Source: Candidatus Electrothrix rattekaaiensis (GTDB taxonomy: Bacteria > Desulfobacterota > Desulfobulbia > Desulfobulbales > Desulfobulbaceae). From it: a stretch of 64,000 bases of DNA. The stretch spans positions 186,001-250,000 of the forward strand of contig JAVQMD010000003.1 in assembly GCA_032595675.1 (NCBI GenBank). The letters run 5' to 3'. This document shows, in pieces, positions 27,533 to 35,302 of this stretch; within the stretch, counting starts at the first letter, position 1, and every line of letters begins with the position of its first letter. The notes beneath the pieces were generated by a model. That model worked only from the letters and a program-made list of their open reading frames with translations. It was not told the DNA's origin and searched no databases. Both the position numbers and the translations under genes were made by a program.

Positions 27533-28867
27533 ATGGTCCACCTGAACCAAGATATTTCCATCTGGGAGGCCAAGAGCCGACTGGCCTTTAATGAACCGCT
27601 TAAACCCGGTGATCCGCTCTTTGTCGAGACTGACTCGGCCCGGGGGGATTTCAACCTCAAGCGGCTCTACCGGGAACTGAACGTGGACAATCAGGGCATT
27701 GCCCATAGCAAACCTGCTGCGCCCCCTAAGCAATACACCCTTTTTACCGGTCATCGCGGTTGCGGCAAAAGCACTGAGTTGCTCCGCATTGCTGACTATC
27801 TCCACCACCCGGATCGCTATTACGTTATCCATCTTGACTGTCTGGAAAAGCTGGACATCAACAATCTCAAATATTCAGACGTGCTCTTGGCCTTGGCAGC
27901 GGCCCTGCTGAAACAGCTGGAACAAGAAGACGGCATTATCATTGATCAGGTTTTTCTGACCCGGCTGGAGAGCTGGTTCAAAGAACGGGTAGAGGTTCAC
28001 AGCGACTTAAAGGAGTTTGCTGCTGAAGTCAAGGCTGGGGTCAAGATGCACACTGGCCTGCCCTGGCTGGGCAAGCTGTTTGGGGAGCTGACCAATAAAA
28101 TCAATATTGGTTCAACCTATCGGGAAGAGTTGCGCCTGGTGGTGCGCAATAACTTTACGGAATTTGCCGATGCCTTCAACCAACTCATCCGGGCTGGTGA
28201 AGAAAAGATCCGGGCTGCCGGTAAGGGACAACGCATCCTCTTTACCGTGGACGGCACCGACCGCCTGGATCAGGAAGATGCACCCAAATTCTTTATCGAG
28301 GATGTCCACCAACTCACCCAGATCAACGGCCTGTTCATCTACTGCGCCCCTATCCATCTCCTCCATCAGGACAACTGCCTCACGGCCAGCTTTAACCAGC
28401 CTTTCCGCCTGCCCATGCTCAAGGTGCGGGATCGGAACGGGGAAGATATCCCGGAAAACATCGCGGTGATGCGGGAACTGGCCCTGCGCCGGGTGCCGAA
28501 ACAGCTCTTTGATGAGATCGACACCGTGGATTATCTGGTTCGTTACAGCGGCGGTCATCCACGGGATCTGCTCCGCCTCCTCAATGTGGCGATTAATTAT
28601 GCGGATGAGGAACGCATTGACCGGGCAGCAGCGGAAAAGGCGGTCAAGCAGGTGGCCAATGAGTATCGCCGTTTTATCAACACGGAAGACTATACCCGGC
28701 TGGTTCAGATTGACCTGCACCCGGATGCGCCGGATGATTTCACGGATGAACAGAGCAGCTTGATGCTCTATAACCTGATCCTGCTGGAGTACAACGATTA
28801 TTTTTGGAAGAGCCACCCGCTGATCACCACCCTGCCCGGTTATAAGAAGATGGAGGCTTCCGGGTAA
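27533..28867 (+). CDS. AAA/STAND-like P-loop ATPase
   Basis: The 444-residue protein has Walker A FTGHRGCGKSTELLR (residues ~73-87), a Walker B-like strand ILFTVDGTDRLDQ, and a late VRYSGGHPRDLLRLLNVAI segment of the sensor/winged-helix type seen in STAND-like and KAP-like NTPases. The N-terminal ~60 residues (DISIWEAKSRLAFNEPL) are variable. It is followed with no gap (TAA then ATG) by a TPR protein, indicating a strict two-gene operon. The arrangement resembles signalling or defence ATPases with a separate ligand-sensing partner; this is inference. No clear ribosome site was seen. Confidence 0.75.
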   Translation: MVHLNQDISIWEAKSRLAFNEPLKPGDPLFVETDSARGDFNLKRLYRELNVDNQGIAHSKPAAPPKQYTLFTGHRGCGKSTELLRIADYLHHPDRYYVIHLDCLEKLDINNLKYSDVLLALAAALLKQLEQEDGIIIDQVFLTRLESWFKERVEVHSDLKEFAAEVKAGVKMHTGLPWLGKLFGELTNKINIGSTYREELRLVVRNNFTEFADAFNQLIRAGEEKIRAAGKGQRILFTVDGTDRLDQEDAPKFFIEDVHQLTQINGLFIYCAPIHLLHQDNCLTASFNQPFRLPMLKVRDRNGEDIPENIAVMRELALRRVPKQLFDEIDTVDYLVRYSGGHPRDLLRLLNVAINYADEERIDRAAAEKAVKQVANEYRRFINTEDYTRLVQIDLHPDAPDDFTDEQSSLMLYNLILLEYNDYFWKSHPLITTLPGYKKMEASG

Positions 28868-30487
28868 ATGAGCGGGTCAGGACAGAAGAACTGGCAGGTG
28901 CAGGCCGAGCATTCCGGCAGCCTGATCCGTTTGCAGAACCTGATCCAACGGGGCAGCGGCTCTTGCCTGCTTATCCTGCAACAGAACCGGCCCTTGTATC
29001 GGGACAGGTTGATCGAATTTCTCGGGCAGGATAACAGCCAGGTGCTGAACCTGAAAGAGCTGGGCGGGTTCGAGGCATTTGAGGCGGAGTTGGAAAAAGG
29101 AGAACAGGGCCGGATTCTCCATCTGATCAATCTGGAAAGTCTGGGGGAGAAAAAGCAGCAGGCCTTTTTCAAGGGCCTGAACTACCACCGGGAACATATC
29201 GCCCGAACCTGCGCCGGTATCCTGGCCTTCTGGCTGCCTGAACCGCTGGTGCGGGAGATGGCCTTGCAGGCCGCTGACTTCTGGGCCTGGCGGGAACAGG
29301 TGCTGGATTTCACGGTGCCGGTTGAGCCGGTGGAGCGGATGGCCTTTGATTGGGTCAAAAGCTCGAACATGGAAGCGCAGGGCAAGCTGGAGCGGATCAA
29401 AGAGATTGAGGCATTTCTTGCCCACGCTGCGGAACAGCCATCGTTAATTACTGCCGACCTGAAACGGGAATTGGGTAATCTTTACGAATCAATCGGGGAG
29501 TACGGCAAGGCCGAGCAGATGCTCAATGAGGCGATTGCGGAGTTTAGAGAGTTGGACGAAGTTGAAGCCCAAGCCGTTACCCAACGTGACTTAGCCGACC
29601 TCATGTTTGCTCAGGGTGATCCTGATACTACGTTATGTATTCTCAAAGAAAAAGTGCTCCCTGTCTTCCACAAACTTCATAATGGGATAGAAGAGGCAGA
29701 AACTAAGGATCGAATAGCAGATATATTTCAGCAGCGCGGTGAATTGGATCAAGCCCTTAACATTCGATACCAAGAGATACTTCCAATCCTTGAACGGCTT
29801 GGTGATGTTGGCAACAAAGCCGTCACTATGGGCAAGATTGCCGACATACTTCAGGACAGAGGAGAACTTGACAAGGCTCTGGAAATCCGACAGCAGGAAG
29901 AACTCCCGGTCTATGAACGACTCGGTGATGTGCGATCAAAAGCCGTCACTATGGGGTATATCGCCGATATACTCCAGGCCAGAGGAGAACTTGATAAGGC
30001 TCTGGAAATCCGGCAGCAGGAACAACTTCCGATCTTTGAACGACTCGGTGATGTGCGATCAAAAGTCGTCACTATGGGGAGGATAGCCGACATACTCAAG
30101 GACAGAGGAGAACTTGACAAGGCTCTTGATATTCGCAGAAACGAACAACTCCCGGTCTATGAACGACTCGGTGATGTGCGATCAAAAGCCGTCACAATGG
30201 GGTATATCGCCGATATACTCCAGGCAAGAGGAGAACTTGACAAGGCTCTGGAAATCCGGCAGCAGGAAGAACTCCCGGTCTTTGAACGCCTCGGCGATGT
30301 GCGCGAACTCTTGCTTTGCCGTACTAAGATCGCACTTCTGCTGCATGAAATGGATACAGAGACCAATAAGGAAAAAATTGAGAAACTGCTCCGCCTCGCC
30401 GTGGCCGATGCCAAACGCCTCAAGCTGCCCCGCGAGACAGAGTGGATTGAAAACATTATGAAGGACATGCAGATCAAACCGCAATAA
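28868..30487 (+). CDS. TPR-repeat protein with iSTAND-like N-terminal domain
   Basis: The 539-residue protein's first ~150 residues resemble an inactive STAND-type domain: a strand-rich LLILQQNRPLYRDRLIEFL, then RILHLINLESLG, then GILAFWLPEPLVREMALQAA and DFWAWREQVLDF. A helical region and about seven TPR-like units follow (~residues 190-480). Several are nearly identical at DNA level, with GDVRSKAVTMGYIADILQAR then GELDKALEIRQQEELPV. It is directly coupled to the upstream ATPase. Recent repeat amplification suggests a fast-evolving sensor. Function unknown. Confidence 0.78.
   Translation: MSGSGQKNWQVQAEHSGSLIRLQNLIQRGSGSCLLILQQNRPLYRDRLIEFLGQDNSQVLNLKELGGFEAFEAELEKGEQGRILHLINLESLGEKKQQAFFKGLNYHREHIARTCAGILAFWLPEPLVREMALQAADFWAWREQVLDFTVPVEPVERMAFDWVKSSNMEAQGKLERIKEIEAFLAHAAEQPSLITADLKRELGNLYESIGEYGKAEQMLNEAIAEFRELDEVEAQAVTQRDLADLMFAQGDPDTTLCILKEKVLPVFHKLHNGIEEAETKDRIADIFQQRGELDQALNIRYQEILPILERLGDVGNKAVTMGKIADILQDRGELDKALEIRQQEELPVYERLGDVRSKAVTMGYIADILQARGELDKALEIRQQEQLPIFERLGDVRSKVVTMGRIADILKDRGELDKALDIRRNEQLPVYERLGDVRSKAVTMGYIADILQARGELDKALEIRQQEELPVFERLGDVRELLLCRTKIALLLHEMDTETNKEKIEKLLRLAVADAKRLKLPRETEWIENIMKDMQIKPQ
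29790..30305 (+). repeat. Tandem 120-bp coding repeats
   Basis: Units starting near 29790, 29910, 30030, 30150 and 30270 repeat nearly unchanged (GAACGACTCGGTGATGTGCG and following). They encode 40-residue TPR-like units, and high nucleotide identity points to recent expansion. Confidence 0.85.
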
Positions 30488-30490
30488 GCA

Positions 30491-30868
30491 ACGGATGTTC
30501 ATTTGCCCATCACGGACATTCGCGAAGAGATTACGGACATTCGTTATGAGCTTTTACATGTCCGTTATAAGGTTGCGAACATCGCTTACCAACAAACGGA
30601 TGTTCATTTGCTCATCACGGACGTTCGCGGAGAGATTACGGACATTCGTTATGAGCTTTTGCATGTCCGTTATAAGGTTGCGAACATCGCTTACCAATAA
30701 ACGGATGTTCATTTGCTCATCACGGACGTTCGCGGAGAGGTTACCGACGTTCGTTATCAGCTTTTGCATGTCCGTTACAAGGTTACGGACATTGCTTACC
30801 AACAAACGGATGTCCATTTGCTCGTTACGGACGTTCGTAAATAGATCGCAGATGTTCGTTATCGCAAA
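30491..30868. repeat. Array of eighteen 21-bp units, five-unit higher-order period
   Basis: The array starts 3 bp after the TPR gene's stop. Each unit is 21 bp and most begin ACGGA(C/T)(A/G)TT or a variant; the core ACGGACGTTCGT is nearly palindromic. Every five units (105 bp) the same order of variants recurs (about three and a half copies). The plus strand translates as heptads (ITDIRYE, LLHVRYK, VANIAYQ, TDVHLLI) broken by stops at 30698-30700 and 30841-30843. The minus strand is open across it (heptads such as LITDMQK, LITNVRN). It has no unique spacers, so it is not a CRISPR array. Confidence 0.85.
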
Positions 30869-31007
30869 ACAGTCCTTGCACAGGAAGAAAGACTTCTTCA
30901 ACACGAACAAAAAGTTCCTTGTTGTCAAAGAACAGAAATTCAGCAACAACCAAAGGAACAGAAAAAAGACCGTATAACGTCCATCCCCAACAAAAGAGGA
31001 AAACACC

Positions 31008-31427
31008 ATGAAAAAACTGCTGTTGTTCTGCACCTGCCTGCTCATGCTCACCGCCTGCGCCCAAACTCCCCAGCAGGAGGACTTTCCCCAGACTTTCGAG
31101 CTGCAACCCAAGGCATCCAAAAAGGTGAACAAGGATCTCACCATCCGTTTCAACACGGTTCTTGAGGACTCCCGCTGCCCCACCGACGTACAATGCCCCT
31201 GGGAGGGTAATGCAGAAATCCTGCTGGAGTTGAGCGGCGGCGATCTGGCAACCGTACATCTGAACACCGGGGGCATGTTTCCCCGCACCGAGGTCTATAA
31301 CGGCTACACCATCACCCTGGATGATCTGAAACCCCACCCTGTTGAAGGCGAGAGCATTGCGGAGAACGACTATGCTGCTGTGCTCTCTATTGACGTGGAG
31401 ACGGCTGAGGACTCCTCCACCCCCTAA
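31008..31427 (+). CDS. Small lipoprotein
   Basis: A 139-residue lipoprotein whose signal ends in the lipobox LTAC (lipidated Cys16). A ribosome site (AGAGGAAAA) precedes the ATG. The mature domain is beta-rich and contains DSRCPTDVQCPWEGNAEI, a motif I have seen in short bacterial lipoproteins of unknown function. The two Cys (RCP and QCP) likely form a disulfide. It ends in an acidic, Ser/Thr tail. It is located at the outer or inner membrane facing the periplasm. Confidence 0.82.
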   Translation: MKKLLLFCTCLLMLTACAQTPQQEDFPQTFELQPKASKKVNKDLTIRFNTVLEDSRCPTDVQCPWEGNAEILLELSGGDLATVHLNTGGMFPRTEVYNGYTITLDDLKPHPVEGESIAENDYAAVLSIDVETAEDSSTP

Positions 31428-31522
31428 GCATTCCTCCTCTTTCTCTCTACAATAAGACCGGGCCTGCCTCTGTGCGATCCCGGTCGAACACTGCCTCGCC
31501 TCATTTGTCTACATTCAAGACC

Positions 31523-32719
31523 ATGATGAAACGCTTCTCTCTACTCTGCCTGCTTTTAGCCTGTTGCACCGCATCCCTGCTTCCGGCCCACGAACTGCAC
31601 CTGAAAAATGATCGCATCATCACCACCAATAATGTCTGGCGGGAAGGAGATACTGTGCATTATGAACAGTACGGCGGCACCATTTCTATCCCCTATAGCA
31701 GGGTCAAGGGCGTGGTCTACGATACTCCTCAGAAGGAGGAAGGCGAGGCTACCGAGCAGCAGGCGGAACAGGCACCTGTGGGACAGGTTTCCCCCGAGAA
31801 AAACCTCACTGCAAGACTGAACAAGGCCCTGTCACCCAAAACCCCTGTGGAACAGGCATCCATGTGTACCCTTTCCGTCAAGACCGCTGCCGGGTTCGGT
31901 TCCGGCTTTTTCATTTCTAATGATGGCTATATCATCACCAATAAACATGTGGTACGGGGCAGCGAAAGGCAATTCAAGCAGGTTGAGGAAAATATTGCGC
32001 AAAGCCGCCAAAACCTCCGGCAGTATAAACGTTCTCTGGACACAGCCTCGAAACGGCAAAAGAGCTATCGAGACGATTTGGTGGAAAAAGAGACTCTGTT
32101 AAAGAAACTGAAAAAAGCAGGAAGGATCGACAGGGCGTATTTTAAAGCCAAACAACGGGAACTGCATGATGCGGAACAGCTCCTTCAGGAGGAGGAAAAA
32201 CGCTTCGCCACAGCAAAAAAGAAATATCGGGCTGCGAAACGTAGCTTTGACAAAGAGGCGGAGAAGTTTCATCGCAGCCGACGAAAATTGGCCGGACAAG
32301 GCAGTTTCACCATCATCCTGGCTGATGAGACCGAGCTGTATGCCGACCTCTATCGCGTCAGCGACAAGCATGACTTGGCCCTGCTCAAGATCAGCGGTTA
32401 TAAGACCCCATTCCTTCAGCCTGTTCAAGAAAAAGATCTGGTTCAGGGACAGAAGGTCTTTGCGGTGGGCAGCCCTGCGGATCTCAGCTTAAAAAACACC
32501 GTGACCTCGGGGATCCTGTCCGCTTTTCGCGATAATTTCATCCAGACCAATGCCCAGATCTATCCCGGTAATAGCGGCGGCCCCTTGATTGACAGCAAAG
32601 GCCGAGTGATCGGGGTGAATACCAAAAAACTCCTTACCCGTAAATTTGAAGGGCTGGGCTTTGCTATTCCTATACGCATTGTATTTGCCGAGTTTGAGGA
32701 TTATCTCTCCTTAAACTAG
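31523..32719 (+). CDS. HtrA/DegP-type trypsin-like protease with coiled-coil insertion
   Basis: The signal peptide is RFSLLCLLLACCTASLLPA. The start is placed at 31523 (31526 also possible), because upstream codons give no signal peptide. The catalytic His142 is in YIITNKHVV, Asp284 in KHDLALLKI and Ser351 in YPGNSGGPLID. A charged Lys/Arg/Glu-rich coiled coil of ~110 residues lies between His and Asp. No PDZ domain follows; the protein ends soon after the protease fold (398 residues). The N-terminus has LKNDRIITTNNVWREGDTV, a small beta motif. It is secreted to the periplasm. Confidence 0.87.
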   Translation: MMKRFSLLCLLLACCTASLLPAHELHLKNDRIITTNNVWREGDTVHYEQYGGTISIPYSRVKGVVYDTPQKEEGEATEQQAEQAPVGQVSPEKNLTARLNKALSPKTPVEQASMCTLSVKTAAGFGSGFFISNDGYIITNKHVVRGSERQFKQVEENIAQSRQNLRQYKRSLDTASKRQKSYRDDLVEKETLLKKLKKAGRIDRAYFKAKQRELHDAEQLLQEEEKRFATAKKKYRAAKRSFDKEAEKFHRSRRKLAGQGSFTIILADETELYADLYRVSDKHDLALLKISGYKTPFLQPVQEKDLVQGQKVFAVGSPADLSLKNTVTSGILSAFRDNFIQTNAQIYPGNSGGPLIDSKGRVIGVNTKKLLTRKFEGLGFAIPIRIVFAEFEDYLSLN

Positions 32720-33250
32720 CGGAAAAGGGTACAGAAGAGCCTATCTCCTTCCGAATCGAATCAGCAGGACAGAGCAGCTACCAGCCCTTCTCCGCCCGAT
32801 TCTGCCCGGAACTTCCTCCATCCTTCTTGTTTTTCACAGAGTGCATCGCGCTACATCTCCACAGCTTGTGGATATCCACCAGCCTGCCGCTGTCGTCATT
32901 GCGGATCATATCCCGGAGTGCATCATAATCATTGATGATTCTCGGTAATTTTACGGGAGATCGTGGGACTACGGAGGTTGAGAGAGGAATTTTTTAGGAT
33001 TCGAACCTGTGACCCCGAGCTGTAACCCGCATCACTGCACGGTTTGATTTTTGAGGTGTGATACCGATATGAGTGCCTTTTTCATATTTCAGTAGAAACA
33101 ACTGAGAAAAAACAAGTCTTTTTTCTACTTTTTTCAAAAAAAATAGTTTAAACTTAAAAAAAGAGAGTTGCTTATTCATAACGTTGGGTGTAGAAAATGG
33201 GTTCTTCTGGAGCCTCCATTTTTCTATCAGGAAATCAACAAGCCAACATT
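32720..33250. other. Intergenic region with a possible coding relic
   Basis: 531 bp. A minus-strand open stretch from about 32965 to 32776 reads like coding sequence (PRIINDYDALRDMIRNDDSG, then GRLVDIHKLWRCSAM) but has no start or recognised family; it may be a relic. The sequence at 32996-33015 resembles a tRNA T-arm on the minus strand, without a complete tRNA. The rest is AT-rich and presumably promoter-bearing. Confidence 0.4.
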
Positions 33251-34213
33251 ATGAAGAAAATAATACTTCCCGCAAAAGTTTTTGAATTTTCTCTGTTTGA
33301 TTTTATTTGCACGCTTGGAGATGCAAGTGATGCTGATCGCATTCAGGTAGACTTTCAGCTAGTCAACTTTTATGTGCCATCAGCAATAGTTGCTTTACTT
33401 ACAAGGTTTCATTTTTGGCTTGCTCAAGGCAAAGAGGTTTCTATTCTAAACCATAGTAGTTGTTCTGCTTACAGCTATTTGCAGAGGATGGATTTTTTCA
33501 AGCAATGCGGCTTGACACTTGAAGAAGATTTTCAACGGCATCCGGCTAAAGGTCGTTTCGTTCCTTTACGGGAAATCACACATGATACAGAAACGCTTTC
33601 CACCGAGATTGCGACCTGTATGGAGCCGAAACAAGCAGAATTAGACGATATTGAACAGACTGGCCTTTTCGATTATTTCGAATACTCAATAAGTGAACTG
33701 GCAAATAACTGCGTTCAGCATGGATGCCGTAATGGGAGAAATTCCAAGGCGTTTGCCTTTGCCCAATATGCCCCTTCTGGAGATAACGTAAGGGTTGCGA
33801 TTGCAGACACTGGGGTAGGGATAAGGAACAGTTTTGAAGGTTCAGAATACTACTCTCCTGAGCTTGATGATATGGGAGCCATTAGGAAAGCACTAGAGCC
33901 TAATGTGTCATGTGCAACGCATCTGTATGCCTGGGGTTCTTCTCCCAATATGGGGGTAGGCTTGACCCTGCTTTGGGACACTGTAGAAAAATTAGGAGGG
34001 CAGTTTCTAATTGTATCAGGAGAAGGATTTCTATCCAGTTCAGAAGGAGAACAGCTTTTAAGTAAAGAGAATGCGTTTGATGGAACATTGTGCAGCTTCA
34101 TGTTTTCAAGAGAAAACTTTTCTAACTTCAAAGACCATCATTCACTTTTGATGAAATCAAAAACTGATCTTGGCTTAGTCAAAGAAAACAGAATTGGAGG
34201 GACTTTCGAATGA
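33251..34213 (+). CDS. GHKL-type ATPase (histidine-kinase-like ATP-binding protein)
   Basis: A 321-residue protein from the ATG at 33251 (an in-frame ATG at 33197 would add 18 residues). The ATP site has the N-box ELANNCVQHG, G1 IADTGVGIR and G2 NMGVGLTLLWDTV. There is no HisKA domain or phospho-acceptor His, and the N-terminal half is of an unrecognised type. It overlaps the following STAS-like gene by 4 bp. Paired GHKL ATPase and STAS-like proteins suggest an anti-sigma/anti-anti-sigma style switch. Confidence 0.78.
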   Translation: MKKIILPAKVFEFSLFDFICTLGDASDADRIQVDFQLVNFYVPSAIVALLTRFHFWLAQGKEVSILNHSSCSAYSYLQRMDFFKQCGLTLEEDFQRHPAKGRFVPLREITHDTETLSTEIATCMEPKQAELDDIEQTGLFDYFEYSISELANNCVQHGCRNGRNSKAFAFAQYAPSGDNVRVAIADTGVGIRNSFEGSEYYSPELDDMGAIRKALEPNVSCATHLYAWGSSPNMGVGLTLLWDTVEKLGGQFLIVSGEGFLSSSEGEQLLSKENAFDGTLCSFMFSRENFSNFKDHHSLLMKSKTDLGLVKENRIGGTFE

Positions 34214-34521
34214 AAGATGTTATTTATATAGAAAATCGCTTTGGGAAATTGTGCGCAAACGGTGATAACGCATTGGCATTCCTTCAGGATGAGGTTATAC
34301 CTTTAATACATGAAGGAAAAGATATAGCTTTTGATTTTATGGGAGTGAGAAATATGAACAGCTCGTTCTCGAATGCATTGTTTGCTAATCTGGTGATGCA
34401 GGAAGGGGTTGAAGTTTTGGGCCATGTAACTTTTAAGAACTGCAATTCCAATATTAAGGCGTTGGTTAATGCCGCCTTGGATTTTGGTTATTCAAAGTTG
34501 CCTATGGCAGAAGCTTGCTAG
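34210..34521 (+). CDS. STAS-like protein (DUF4325-type)
   Basis: A 103-residue protein with the beta-alpha pattern of STAS-like DUF4325: IAFDFMGVRNMNSSFSNALF, with Ser near the position that is phosphorylated in SpoIIAA-type proteins, then VTFKNCNSNIKALVNAAL. It overlaps the GHKL-ATPase gene by 4 bp and ends before a strong terminator. A partner-switch role is inferred from the pairing. Confidence 0.72.
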   Translation: MKDVIYIENRFGKLCANGDNALAFLQDEVIPLIHEGKDIAFDFMGVRNMNSSFSNALFANLVMQEGVEVLGHVTFKNCNSNIKALVNAALDFGYSKLPMAEAC

Positions 34522-34550
34522 AACGTAGCATTATGTCGGTTGTTTTTTTG

Positions 34551-34586
34551 CCGGGTGCGTCCGTGTGACGTGACCCGGTTTTTTTT
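34551..34586 (+). terminator. Intrinsic terminator after the GHKL/STAS pair
   Basis: CCGGGT ... CGTC / GACG ... ACCCGG stem followed by eight T residues. It closely resembles the terminator at 52299-52333. Confidence 0.9.
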
Positions 34587-34801
34587 ACTGAAGTTGATTG
34601 AATAATTTTATTGTGTCGCAATGAAATTATGGTAGTCCCTGCAAAACAGTGCAGGTAAGTAAAAATCATTTTTGGGAACAATAGGGGACGAGAAATAAAA
34701 AAGGGCCACCAGCTTATGCCTGTTTTATCTTCTCCCCTCATCACGATAAGCCGAGATGCGCAGGTTCACCTCTTCTTTCCCGCAGACCTTACGGTAGACT
34801 G

Positions 34802-35299
34802 TTAACGCAAAAACAGCCTGCCGAGATCAGAATTCGAACTCGAAACACCAACCTCCTCAGCAAAGGCAAGCAGATCCTCGGTCGTGCAATTGACGGAACT
34901 CTCACGGTACCCTTCCGCCACATCAGCCACCTCCTGCCGGATAAAACGCACCAGAGCTTGAGCGACACGCTCTTTGAACGCATCATCCTGCCGCTGATCA
35001 ATCCGTTCACAAAATGTACAATACCTCTGCCAATTATAGATACTGCGCTGTGGACCTCGATAGATCCCGAGATCTCGGTTATCCGGCAGTAAATCGCGCA
35101 ACACGATCTGCTGACAACGCTCCAGAGCCGCCTCCTGCAAAAGCCGCTGTTCGCTTTCACTCAAGAGCAGGCCAGGGCCGTCCTGATCTTCGGTCAGATA
35201 GTAGAGCGAGGAATGATAGGCTATCTCAGGGAGTTCTCCCGAGTCCCTGAGAAGAAAGATCTCGTCTTCTACAATACTGCGTCTGTCCTGCTCAATCAT
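34802..35299 (-). CDS. Hypothetical protein at the end of the hemA operon
   Basis: A 165-residue soluble, acidic, mostly helical protein (SESEQRLLQEAALERCQQIV, then FKERVAQALVRFIRQEVADV). No family is recognised. It starts 3 bp after hemA stops, on the same strand, so it is a true operon member. Four Cys occur in scattered positions (CQQ, CTFCE, NCTT), of which CTFC could bind metal. Expression with hemA suggests a link with tetrapyrrole synthesis, which is inference. Confidence 0.65.
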   Translation of the reverse strand: MIEQDRRSIVEDEIFLLRDSGELPEIAYHSSLYYLTEDQDGPGLLLSESEQRLLQEAALERCQQIVLRDLLPDNRDLGIYRGPQRSIYNWQRYCTFCERIDQRQDDAFKERVAQALVRFIRQEVADVAEGYRESSVNCTTEDLLAFAEEVGVSSSNSDLGRLFLR

Positions 35300-35302
35300 T
35301 CC

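Noticed and set aside
30554-31288. Minus-strand open frame through the 21-bp array and across the lipoprotein gene
   Set aside because: Its upstream half is exactly antisense to the lipoprotein, which has signal peptide, lipobox and ribosome site. The frame is a by-product of the repeats unless new evidence appears.
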